DNA from: Notospermus geniculatus
Taxonomy: Eukaryota > Nemertea > Pilidiophora > Heteronemertea > Lineidae
Length of the DNA: 64,000 nt
NCBI GenBank assembly: GCA_002633025.1
Contig: NMRB01000028.1
Location: 782,480-846,479, forward strand
Direction of reading: 5' to 3'
The translations under genes and the position numbers were made by a program. The notes beneath the pieces were generated by a model, which worked only from the letters and a program-made list of their open reading frames with translations, had not been told where the DNA came from and ran no database searches. Shown here one piece after another: positions 9,428 through 20,733 of this stretch (positions are counted from its first letter, which is position 1; each line of letters opens with the position of its first letter).

Positions 9428-12400
9428 TTACTTTGTGAACGACGCCATCTCACAATCCCGGCATGCATTACGACCAAACGAATGCATCTGTTGCTTCCGC
9501 AGGAAGTTGTACGTTGCCATGACAATGCCTATGGCAACGAAAGAGAAAAGGACGATGGGAATGGTGACAATGGCAATGTACTCCATGGTCGGCATACCCC
9601 ACAATACATCGCGGTCATCGACACGGAGTTGACATCTTCGACCGCTATAACCTGGGTCGCATCTGGAATGGATGATAAAGACGTATGGATATCAATACAC
9701 AATGTCACCTAGGGACGAGGTTAGAGCACCACCATCTTTTACGATCCCAAATTCCTAGTCTCAATAAAAAGCCTTGGAATCGAAATCTCTGGCTTTTTTC
9801 TGAACTGTAAACGATACATCTTTCCAGAACGTCAATGTCAGCTGCTGCCAAACTATCTTGGGAAGAACTTTGGTGGTCCTCAAGCCCGTATACCGATACT
9901 AACCTGCAACGAGGCTGTCTGCTTTTATTCTTAACACATGTGCCATGTGTGCAATGGTAACCGACACAAGGGTCCAAACAGGCAATGGTGTAGTTCTCGG
10001 TAACTTCACAGTCCTCCAGCATTGGACAAAACACCAAGGGTAATTTGGCATCCTCTGAAGAGGAAAGACTATGTTAAAAGCCGGTGACGTCATGTTCACG
10101 CTTGCCGAAGCAGAAGCAATAGCGCCACCTACCATCTGACAAAGAAGCAACATGCGGCACAATGACGTGATTTTAATTCTACCTTTAAATATCATAACTG
10201 ATCCATTCCTTTACTCTGCAGAGTTCTTCAACATCACATATCATGATTATCATGGCCAAACGACTTGCACCTGCAGAACGTCCTTTCGATGACGCCGTAA
10301 CATTCATATAGCCAACAATAGTTAGGGCAACAATCAATGTTAATGACAAGACAGACGATTTCATCAACAGATATTGTATTTGACATCTGTTGGAACGCCT
10401 ACGCTTGGCGGGTGATTCTCCCCTCCAAGCCAAATGCTCACCTATCTCAGTGAAGGTACTATTGTCTATTGCGATACCCTTGAAGGTCACATTCCCGTCT
10501 TCAAGTTTAGATTTGATGACCGTCTTTACAAAGTTGGTGTGGTGAAAGTTTGTGTCATTTGCTTTCAGAGCTGCGAGGCGCTGGAGAGCCATTCTAAAGC
10601 GAAGTTTGGCCACTGTCAACCTAAACATCGAAATTGGGACAAAGATTACAGAGTTGCCTACATCGGAATAGGGTGTTTCTCGACTTTGAAAAAGGCATTC
10701 GATACCTTCGAATGATTTTAAAGTTGAAATCTTTGCAAAAGGAATGCTATCTGCTCACCAAATATATGTAATACTAATGACTGCATCTGTCATTGACTTG
10801 AACACTGAAGAGGCCTGAAAGGGAAACGTAAGCATCTGAAACAACTATCCGGGCGTAGTTCTACGACGGGTGGAAGAGCAACGTCCCTGTTTGTGTGCTG
10901 ATGAAGACGGATACACAGAGACTGGTCGCACGCATCTTGAGATTTACCTTTGGTTTCCGTGCGAGCGCCTCCACTTCTGAATTACAAGCAACCATTCGGA
11001 AAGATGCTTACCCATGTTTGCAGCTCCGTGAGTGATGCATTGGGATTCGATTCAAATTTGATGTGGACACTGACAATGGCACAAACATAGGTCAAGTTAT
11101 CTGGAAAAGAGAAAGGCTTATTGAATCAGTGCAACTTGGTATCATGAGATAGCTTAGACCCGGTTGGTTATTAACTTACCTTTGATTGGCGGGAAGGAAG
11201 TCGTAGGCTTCACTGTAGTCATTGGCTTACCACTTGTTGTTGTTGGTAATGGTGTTGTTGTAGATGTTGGTGTTGGTGATGGCGTTGTTGTTGATAATGG
11301 TGTTGTTGATTTTGATGTTGGCGTGGCTACGACCGACGTCTGGAGTATTGTTTGTATCTGTGAGGCCATTGAGATTGTCATTTGGAATGTTGAAGGCATT
11401 GAATAGGCACTACGTGTATCAAGCATAGGTGTCGTCCCTGGTAAGAAACTTGATGTTAGGGAGACAGTTTTTGATGAGGACACAGATGGTATGGGGGAAA
11501 AACTAGATGTTGCCAAGGGTGTCGACACGGATGAGAAAGTAGATGTTGCCAGGGGTGTTGACACAGATAACAAACTAGATGTTGTCAAAGATGTTGGTAG
11601 AGATGAGAAAGTAGATGTTGCCAGGGGTGTTGACACAGATAACAAACTAGATGTTGTCAAAGATATTGGTAGAGATGAGAAACTAGATGTTGCCAAGGGT
11701 GTTGACACAGAGGAGAAACTGGATGTTGCCAAGGGTGTTGACACAGATAAGAAACTAGATGTTGTCAAAGTTGTTGGTAGAGATGAGAAACTAGATGTTG
11801 CCAAGGATGTTGGTAGAAATGAGAAACTGGAAGTTGCCAAGGGTGTTGACACAGATGAACTTGGCGTAGGCTGCACACTTTTTGTGGTAGCCGTTGTCGT
11901 TGAAGAAAGGGGCGAAACGGGTTGTTCGTCACTTGTGAACGTGAAATCGTCTTCGATGGAAGTCCAGGAAGATGTTGATGACATGACTTGATGGGATGAC
12001 CTCAGTGTAGGGGTTGTTAAGCCCAGCGAAACGGTCGATGCTGTAGTGAAGGTAACCGGTTGTGGTGCTGATGGTTGGTCACTAGTGGACGTCAAATCAT
12101 CTTGGAGAGGAGTCGAAGACGGCGTTGCAGAAACGATTGGGAATGTGGCTTTGGTAGTAACCGAGCCTTCTAAAGACGCTGTTGTCATGAAGGTAGAAAC
12201 GTCTGAACTGCTGCTCGATTCATCCGTTGTAAATGTGAAATCAGGTAGGGTGGTAATGGATGTTGGTCGAACGACCGGCAGGGTGCTTTGGAGGGCAGCT
12301 GAGTCCAAAACCGTAGTTGATGCTGCCGTGAAAACAGACAATGGTGTACTGCTAGACTCATCAGTGGTAAACGTAAAGTCATCTGGTGGTATGACTTTGG

Positions 12401-15400
12401 TTGTAGTTGAGCCTGGCAATAACAGTGTTGTTGTGGGGGCAGAAGCTTGCACAGTGCTCGATTCATCTTCGGTATGTGTTGGAAAATCTTTGGTGGGAGT
12501 CAAAGAAGAAGTTGTTGAAGGGACTTGGGTTGTTGTCGAGCCTAGAAGAGTAATTACTGATGTAGTGAGGACAGAGGCTAGTGGAGTGCTTGACTGATCA
12601 CTGGTAAATGTAAAATCGTCTTGAATGGAAGTTGAAGTGGATGTTAACGACATGTCTGGAGGGGTTGTCTTGATCGTGGCCAAGTCTTGAAGTGTGGTTG
12701 CTGTTGTAACGAAGACGGAGAGTTGTGGAGTGGTAGATTCGTCACTGGTAAATGTAAAATCATCTTGGGTAGCAGTCGAAATGGATGTTGGCGAAATGAC
12801 TGGCGGGGTTGTCTCGGTCACGACAGAGTCTTGCAGTGTGGTCGTTGGTGAAGTGAAGGCAGAGACTCGTGGTGTGTTGGATTCGTTGGTGGTGAATGTA
12901 AAATCATCTTGGGTGGTAGTCGAAGAGGTTGTGGGTGAAGTGGCTGTTTTGGTCATAGACGAGTCTAGGGAAGTAATAGCAGGTGTAAGGAAGGAAGAAA
13001 CATATGTGGTGCTGGATTCATCACTCGTAAATGTAAAATCATCTGGGATGGCCGTTGAAGAGGTTGCTGATGGAATGACTGGAGGAGCTGTTTTGGTCGT
13101 AACCGAGTCCAGGAGTGCAGCAGTGGGCATTATGATGGAAGTAACTTGTAGAGTGCGAGATTCCAGCAGAGAGGTCGTTGGAGAAGAGAACATAACTTGT
13201 GGTGTGCTAGATTCATCACTGGTAAATGTAAAATCATCTACGACAGGAGTCGAGGAGGTTGTTGGTGACATGACTGGAGCGGCTGTTTTGGTCGTGACCG
13301 AATCTAGGACTGTAGTAGTTGGCGTAATGAAGGAATAAACTTGTAGAGTGCTAGTCTCATCACTGGTGAATGTAAAATCATCTTGGGTAGGAGTCGTAGA
13401 GGGTGTAGTTGAAATGGCTGGAGTAGCTGTTTCGGTCGTAGATGAATCTACAAAAGTGGTACTTGGTGTGATGAAGGAAGAAACTTGTCGAGTGCTGGAT
13501 TCTTCACTGGTAAATGTAAAATCGTCTTGGACAGGCGTCGAGGAGGTCGTTGATGAAACATTTGGAAAGGCTGATTCGGTCGCAACTGAGTCGATCAGAG
13601 ACGTCGTTGGTGAAGGGAAGATGGAAACTTGTGGTGTGCTAGATTCATCGCTGGTAAATGTAAAATCATCCTGGACAGGAGTTGAGACGGATGTTGATGA
13701 AACAACTGTGGGGATTGTTTTGGTCGTGACCGAGTCTTGCAGAGAAGACGTTTGTGTGATGAAGGAAGACAGTTGTGGAGTGCTGGACTCCTCACTAGTA
13801 AACGTAAAATCATCTTGGGTAGGAGTGGATGTTGATGAAACAACAGGGGGGATTATTTTGGTTGTGACCGAGTCTTGCAGAGTAGACGTTTGTGTAATGA
13901 AAGCCAGAGTGCTGGATTCCTCACTGGTAAATGTAAAATCACCTTTGGTAGGAGTCGAAGTGGACGCCGATGGAAAGATTGGAGAGGTTGTTTTCGTCGT
14001 AAACGAGTCTTGCAGGAAAGTAGTTTGTGTAATGAGGGCCGACATCTGTGGAGTGCTGGATTCATCAGTTGTAAACGTAAAATCATCTTGGGTAGGAGTC
14101 GAAATGGAGGACGAAAAATCGACTGGAGGGATTGTTTTGGTTGTAACCGAGTCTGACAGGGAAGTCGTTGGTAGAATGGAGAAAGAAACCTGTGGAGTGG
14201 TAGATTCATCGCTGGTAAACGTAAAATCATCTTTGGCTGAAATCGAAGAGGATTTTGCTGAAATGACTGGTGGGGTAGTTTTGGTCGTTACCGAATCAAG
14301 TAGGGTTGTCACTGGTGAAGTGAAGGTTAGGAGTTGCGGTGAACTCGATTCATCACTGGTCGACATGAAATCATCTTTGGTCAGAACCAAGGCTGTTTGG
14401 ATCGTTGTTGAATCTGCCACGACTGGTGAGGTCGTTCTGGGCGTCACTGAGTCCAGAGAGGTCGTTGGCGAAATGGCTGGACGGGTTGTCTTGATCGTGA
14501 GCGAGTCTTGCTGTGTAGGTGCTGGTGTAGTGAAGGCAGGAGCCTTTGGAGTACTAGATTCACTACTGGTAAATGTAAAATCGTCTTTGACGGGAGTCGA
14601 AGAGGTTGTGGGTGAAATGACCGAGCCTCGGATGGAAGCAGTTGCTGTAATAGAGACTGAGACATATGGGGTGCTAGATTCATCGCTGGTAAATGTAAAA
14701 TCAGTCTTGAAAGTGGAAGAGTTGGTAGCTGAAACGAATGGAGGGGCTGTTTTGGTCGTGGCCGAGTCCAGTGGAGTAGCCGTTGGTGTGGTGAAGAGGG
14801 AATCTTGCGGGGTAATAGATTCACTGATGGAGAAAGTAATATCATCTTGAATGACGGCTGAAGAGGACGATGATGTAACGAGTGGTGGTGTTGTTTCGGT
14901 TGTAATCGTGTCCAATTGAGTAGTTGTCGGTGTAATGAAAAGAGACGCTTGTTGAGTGCTCGATTCATCAGCGGTGAGCAAAAAGTCGTCCCGCGTTTGA
15001 GTCGAGAATGTTGTTGGTGAAATAACTGCCGAGATTGTTTTGATGGTAACTGTGTCAAGGAGTGTAGTACCAAAGAGGGACGTTTTTGAAGGGCTTGATT
15101 CGTCAGTAGTGAATGTAAAATCGTCTTGCGTGGGAGTCACGGGTGTAATTTGTGAAGTTACTGGAGAGATGACTGTAGCTGAGTCTAGCAAAGACGGTGT
15201 AAGTGTAATGAAGGCAGAAACGTGTGATGGTGAAATGACACGCAGTGTTGTTTTGATAGTAGCAGAGGACGTTGGGGACGTTGTTGGTGAAACTAAGAGA
15301 GAAACATGTCGGATACTGGATGCAGGACTGGTAAATGTGAAGTCGTCCTCGGTCAAAGACGTCGTCGTCTGGGTCGTTGTAGCAACTACTGTGGGTGTTG

Positions 15401-16990
15401 GAAATACCTTTGAGGGAACTGTCGTCTCAACTGACAACGATGAACTGCTAAAAACAGCAGGGGGTAAGGTTGAAGTGTCTGCTGAACCGATCAAGGAAAC
15501 CGTTGTGGTTATAACTTGTTGTAGTGGAGAGGTGGTCAATGTGATCGAGATGGAATGTGGTGTGCTTGTCATATCAGGGGTGAACGAAAAATCGTCTCCA
15601 CGCATCGGCTGGGATTTTCCGTAGGAAATAATCCTCGTTGTTGACAGTAGCGGAGTAGACCGGTAAGAATAGTCTAGACCTGAGGTTGCTGTTGGCGATG
15701 CTAACAGACTGAGTCCCGTAAATCCTGCTGAAATACCCATAGCAGAAGTTCCTCTCTGTGTGCTTAATGAACTGCTTCCTGCACGTAACTCGCTCTTGGA
15801 GACAGTCCAACTGCTGGTAGAAGTTGAGCTATCGAACACCGTAGTCGAGGTGTCACTGCTTTTTGAACTTGAGGTATATGTGATAGTTTTTAGCCAAGGG
15901 GGGTCCGAGAAATCTGGTACCATAGCTGGAGATCCAACAGTGGCATAGTAATACGACGACGGCATCAGACTAGCCGTCAGGAGATATGACGGCGGGACCA
16001 GATTGGCGGGCTGGTATCCCAAGTTACTTTGAGATGTTGTCCTTGTTGAAGTTGTCACATTTCTTGCAAGAACTCCAGATGATGAAGTTTGCAGGCTGGC
16101 ACTGACATTCTGGTTGATTGTTCCTGATGTTTGCATCGTCTTCCTGGGTGAATTGCTTCCTCCAGATCCGCCGAGTAGTATCAGTCCAATGATGACGTAA
16201 AGTGGCAGTTCATCGATGCTGGTTCGGACGAATTGGAAGGATGTTAGCTGAAAATCATAAACAAACAATTGGCAATCACCATAGCAACCATTAGAGCGAT
16301 TTAGTGCGCGAAATCACGCACCAGAAAAATCAGACGATAATGCCCACGAGGTCTGGTGGACCTTTAACATAATACCATTTCGATGCAAATCTCATATGAT
16401 CCTTTCATACACATCTTGAAAGTGAATGAATAATATCGCATATTTCTTTGGATCACTCAACAAAACCTAAAATCTTATGTAGAACAGATATTTATGGAGT
16501 GACCATTCTAAGAAGAACAAATGACGTGTGCATTTTTAAGACGACAGTTTCAATCAGGTTTTTTTCTCCATTTAGCCTCAGATCAGATCAGATCAGTGAC
16601 GGAACACTTTCGCTTGTGCGAGGGACTTGAATTCCGATTCACATTACTGCCTACCGTGGGCCTAGTAACCAGATGAACCAAAACTAGTTTGCTGTTTGAT
16701 TTAGATGGTGGGGTTATCGTGCAAGAATCGGTCTTGAGTGGGAGACACCGGACCAAGACGCCCTGTCAGCGATGTAGGACGGCGTCAAGTTCGCGTTGGG
16801 CGGGGAGGGCGATTTCGTAGACAACTTTGGCGCACCGCAGGGTGAGCGATTTCGTAGACAACTTTGGCGCACTGCAGGGAGGGCGATTTCGTAGACAACT
16901 TTGGCGGACTTTTCGGCTCGGGCTTGTAACCCGATGATTTGATGAGGATGCATTGGGACTCATTGCAAAGCTTGGAAAACCACTCACCAT
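9428..16990 (-). CDS. Mucin-like type I membrane protein with EGF module
   Basis: Proposed coding exons: 16988-16990 (ATG only), 11180-16247, 11012-11100, 10948-10976, 10442-10683, 9904-10054, 9428-9662; about 1938 aa. The product starts with a hydrophobic signal core (LPLYVIIGLILLGG, near residues 15-28). It continues with about 1650 residues of Ser/Thr/Pro repeats, including about 25 units around D-D-F-T-F-T-S-D-E-S-S-T-P, ten 12-residue units and a Pro-Thr tail. A weakly SEA-like segment follows. Then comes an EGF module with six cysteines, whose CRCDPGYSGRRC is formed exactly across the 9663-9903 intron. A membrane span (YIAIVTIPIVLFSFVAIGIV) and a 30-residue tail end the protein. Other junctions: donor GTAAGT at 11179, acceptor TTTTCCAG before 11100, donor GTGAGC at 10441. 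The weak link is the 35-bp gap between 11012 and 10976, too short for a normal intron. The final exon may also splice on at GTAAGC (9431) instead of stopping. Confidence 0.75.
11485..11855 (-). repeat. 36-bp coding minisatellite (ten 12-residue units)
   Basis: Within the mucin exon, about ten tandem units of 12 residues of the type P-L-A-T-S-S-F-S-S-V-S-T alternate with S-L-T-T-S-S-L-L-S-V-S-T. The DNA unit is 36 bp and the copies are very similar, unlike the older, diverged 60-odd-residue repeats next to it. This points to recent expansion and probably length variation between individuals. Confidence 0.9.
11930..15610 (-). repeat. About 25 diverged DDFTFT repeats of the mucin domain
   Basis: Each unit carries a conserved acidic/aromatic core (DDFTFTSDESSTPQ or close variants) followed by 35-60 residues of Ser/Thr with a D-S-V-T-T-K-T motif. 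At DNA level the core appears on the plus strand as variants of AATGTAAAATCATCTTGG. The Ser/Thr filler is typical of O-glycosylated mucin domains; the regular acidic-aromatic core is not a motif I recognise from a named domain. Confidence 0.9.
16809..16907. repeat. 37-bp tandem repeat, nearly three copies
   Basis: The block GCGATTTCGTAGACAACTTT recurs at 16809, 16846 and 16883 (period 37 bp), followed by GGCGCACCGCAGGG variants. It lies inside the proposed first intron of the mucin-like gene, about 80 bp downstream (on the minus strand) of the ATG exon, so it could be a repeated regulatory block or a simple minisatellite. Confidence 0.9.
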
Positions 16991-17729
16991 GTCTTCCCTA
17001 CCGAGGCGGCGTCGCCGATAGCCCGCTCCTCTCATTCTAAAAATTCTGAAGCGAAAAACATCCAATAACCGGTGGACTCTACACTTGTGTCCGGTCCTCA
17101 ACTGTCATCGTAGCACTAATTCGACAACCTTCACGACTCCAGATGTCCTATAAATTCGTGAAAACCATGTCTGTCGTTATTTGGCGCGGTTTCTCTGTAA
17201 CTCTCAAAAATCGGACACCAATAAATCCTCGTATTCCTTAGGGATATCAGCATGCCGTCTTGAAATACACTTCAAGTGATGTTCTCAACTCGCAGCACGA
17301 TGGATTTACCAATAATTTTACGTGAACCCCGCCCAAAATCCCACAGGGGACACGACAATAGCTAAAATAGCGCTATAAGCTTTAGATACTTTGTTGAAAT
17401 ATATGAAATGTATTCAAGTAGGGAATTAGTGGTACATCATTGTCATGTATTATTCCCCGATTTGGATCGGCGCCGTGAGGCATTCGATAAAGCGTGAGTG
17501 CTTAATGTTGGTGGATGATAAAACATAAAAACGTCTCTTGTTGGACGAAAATTGCACGGACAATATTACTACAGTACGATCAACTAGAGACAAGATATCT
17601 ATCTCTTGACTCTCAGCAAAACATGGAGACATCGCGTCTGTTGAGTTGCAAAAGACAAGAAAACGAAACAAAACTTGACATGTACATGTAGAAGAAACTT
17701 AGTGTTGATTGACAGTACTATATCTTATA

Positions 17730-17735
17730 TTTATT
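17730..17735 (-). terminator. Candidate poly(A) signal of the nucleotidyltransferase gene
   Basis: AATAAA on the minus strand, 65 bp after the stop codon at 17800-17802. Its distance and the AT-rich surroundings fit a short 3' UTR. Confidence 0.5.
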
Positions 17736-17799
17736 ACCCATTTGAGAAAAGACACATTATACATGTACATAGAGAAATGAATTCATTTGAAAACATGGG

Positions 17800-19719
17800 T
17801 CATCTTAGATCTGTCCTCTTTTGAAAGTAATTGCAGCACTGAAGATAGGATTCAAGATCTCCGACGTCAAATCGTCCAGAAACTTGTTGGCAGAACACTG
17901 GCGCCCTGAAAGAGAGACAGAACCGATTTTCACCAAATTAAATTGTCCTATAGGGGGAGTGTGATGGCATAGTAAGATGTCCGATGCCTATCAAGGCTCA
18001 GAATGCAGATTTGATTTGGAGGGGGAGGAGACACTAACCTTTCGATCAGGTATCTTATGAAGTTTCCTGGAGCATCTCTGGCCTGTAGAGGTTCATCCTG
18101 AAGAAAAAAAGTCCAGCTATTGAATTCTATTCCAATTTGCAACTGGCCATTCAAATTCTTAGATTTTCATGTTCTACATCTCTTGAAGACTATAATCACT
18201 TCAAGATTGGCCCTCTGAGTTCATTGACTTCAATCGAAAGGAAAACCAATTTTTACCTTCTTTTCAAATAAGAACTGCTCCAGCAACTGTAGACTTCTGT
18301 TGGAGAACATGTAAAAACATGGACATTGGATTCTTGATGGCGTTTCATCTAGGGAAGGTTTCTCAAGAAACTTGATAACCTTGTCCTCAGCATTCAGCTC
18401 AAGGATGCCATGTTTAGGCACATCTGAAAACAGAATGGGGGATCTTAAAGAACTCCAACACTCAAAATTCTCCAATACCTAGACCATCCCCTAGGATCCC
18501 ACAGCTACATGTAATTATAGAGACTGTTTTCTCCTGGCCTCCTTCAGGGAGGGTCAGGGTTTAGTAGGTGATGCTAGACAAAGCCACTAACCCCTGTATC
18601 TAAGCTTCCAGTCCCACTCTTGCTCAATAAACATCTCCAACGACTACATAATTCTCGGTAAAGTAAAGTGAGTTGTCCAAGGGAATAAACCTTAACTCAC
18701 TTGCTTCAGTGCATGGGCATCCAATTACCATGTTAGCCTCTGGGCATCTGGACTTATATTTGTGAAAACTGTCGATGGTGTCAGATATATGGACATCTTC
18801 AAAGAACAATGTATCACTGAAATAGAATGGAAAGGTTGAAGACAGCATATCACTCTAGGGCCTGAATGACAACACTGCAACATGAGCAGAGGAAGCTGAT
18901 GACCCCCCCCCCCAAACTTACCCTCCAATGACTATTAAGTCATGGTCAAACTTTCTCACATCACACTGCTCCACTGCAAACTGGATGGATGCAACTGCGC
19001 CAAGGCGTCCCTGGAAATAGGTTTCTGGATGAGTTTAGCAAAAGACAGCACTGCGGACAGCAGAGTTTCAAATTCTCAATCATCATAGGCAATCTTAGTA
19101 GTGAGCAGTTCACCTGCTGTGACTACTGACTTATCATGAATTTGTAATCTGGCATTGAAGGGGAAAAGATATGGAATACCTCATTTGATCTTGTGCCATC
19201 AGAGAGAATAGTAATGGGCGTTTTTCCCAAACCATCCATCTCCTTCCAGTCCTCAAACATTCTCTTGTTCACATCATTTGCCTGGAGTAGACAGAGAATG
19301 GATCTAAATTCGGGACTACAAGCATTCCACAAGGCAGTGACCAATCATATTATACCGGTACTGACATGAGAAATAAAATGGTCAACATATTTGAACAACT
19401 TCCCCCTTATGGCATAATACAGCTGAGCCTGGTAGAGGCGTCTGCTTCTTAGGGAGGTTCCACTGCATTGGCAAAGGCTAGTGGGGAGCACTGTCATTCA
19501 TTATTCAAACCTCACCACAATAACAACCTCTTCAACATCACCACACTTCATCCTGTTCAGTTGATCAATCCAATGGCTGATGAGTGGCTGATTACAGATC
19601 GGCAACAATGGTTTCGGAACGCCCACAAGGTGGCGGTACTCATCAGTTTTGGCATTCTCCAGGTCACGCTGGAGCCTGGTGCCGTAGCCAGCACAAAGTA
19701 TCAACACTTTCAGTGGCAT
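17800..19719 (-). CDS. Sugar-1-phosphate nucleotidyltransferase (RmlA/GlmU-N type), 280 aa
   Basis: Seven coding exons: 19516-19719, 19180-19281, 18922-19010, 18701-18816, 18257-18423, 18039-18097, 17800-17905. All phases close and give exactly 280 aa. Hallmarks of the NTP-transferase fold: the nucleotide-binding loop LCAGYGTRL (residues 8-16), KPLLP (36-40), LGAVASIQFA, the metal-site aspartate in VIGGDTLF (129-136), FLEKP (189-193), and GRFDVGDLESYL near the C-terminus. Such enzymes join a sugar 1-phosphate to an NTP, releasing pyrophosphate and making a nucleotide sugar; the sugar and base cannot be read from the sequence. The length is that of bacterial RmlA-like enzymes, without the left-handed beta-helix of GDP-mannose or UDP-GlcNAc pyrophosphorylases. 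The ATG at 19719 was chosen because an in-frame TAG lies upstream in the same exon. A noncoding 5' exon ending at GTAAGG (about 19863) is likely. Confidence 0.9.
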
Positions 19720-19863
19720 CAAGTCTTTCACATTTAGCAGTCCCCTCTACAGATAAAAAATTGCCCTGAAAAGGGAATAAACAAAAGAATTGGAGCGAAG
19801 TTTCAAGCACGCCACCTACCGACAGTTGATGAAACGAACTACTGTCATCTCCCAAATCCCTTA

Positions 19864-20697
19864 CCATTTGACGGTCCACAGAAAATGCATATGGCGCCAC
19901 ATCAGGCAAAATTTATCTTGGTCGATTTTTCTCCCGAAAGCAACTGTTTGCAGGGCGTGAACATCGCTTAGATAGGTAAGATATAGGCTACTTGACTGAG
20001 AGAAAAAAGTTACTTACTACAGCAGTCGAACAGTCGTTATTTCTTTGGGAAAATGCTGGAGCAAATCGCCGTTCCGTCCGGTCTGGTTTGCATTTGTTGA
20101 TGCATTGGGCGGGCCATAGATTGCGACCATGTTCGTTCGTTTCCGATCCGTCACTAAAAAAGATAGGAAATGGACCTCTATGCCTACTTTTTGGTATTTT
20201 GTGAGTATCCTATGTGATGCACACTTAGATAACTCAGTTTGAATTTGTTTTCTCATGCATTTCAGGTTAAGGGAACGATTAGTGAGCCGGAAACGCTGTG
20301 TGAAGTGAATTTGCGGAACGACTGGGATTTGGGAACTGTCAGTCCCGTTACGACTGGTTCCTCGTCCTCTGGCTATAAAAAATACATCTGGAGGACAGGT
20401 GTGTTCACAAAACAGGCTAACTTTTCAGTTTCATATGTTGTTGCGGTAGGCCTGGTGTCTATTTGGACTGGCTAGCCTACTACACCTAGGCCTATAAATT
20501 CTTTAGATGTTGTGCATCAATGTCAATCTTTGGACGCTGTATACATGTGTCCTCGCTAAAAATCAGCTTCAGGGGTGACAGAATGTCTGTGTCGCCATGA
20601 GTACAATACAATGGTGAGTACAGTACCAAGATGAGTACAACAGAGTGGTGAGTATAACACGATGATCGTCCTCATGGACTCTCTTCTTTCTTTCCAG
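19864..20697. promoter_or_regulatory. Divergent promoter region with 5' noncoding exons
   Basis: The nucleotidyltransferase gene runs left and the zinc-finger gene runs right from here. On the minus strand a donor (CAAATG|GTAAGG near 19863) marks the end of a 5' UTR exon. On the plus strand an acceptor (CATTTCAG|GTTAAGG near 20266) and the acceptor TTTCCAG at 20691-20697 mark 5' UTR splicing of the zinc-finger transcript. No TATA box was identified. The exact start sites cannot be read. Confidence 0.45.
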
Positions 20698-20733
20698 TTC
20701 TTCAGCTGTACGACTTGAACGCTGCACTGAGAA

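Noticed and set aside
9380-9440. Extra C-terminal exon of the mucin gene (E-N-Y-R-I-N-H-R-R-V-P-L-D-S-V)
   Set aside because: The frame would fit a splice from GTAAGC at 9431, but the intron would be only about 35-40 bp and contains the C homopolymer. An in-frame TAA is the simpler end.
11164-15624. Long plus-strand open frames (up to 500 codons, rich in V-N-V-K-S-S) across the mucin exon
   Set aside because: They are antisense reflections of the repetitive Ser/Thr exon; the repeated composition suppresses stops in other frames. No splice or start context supports them.
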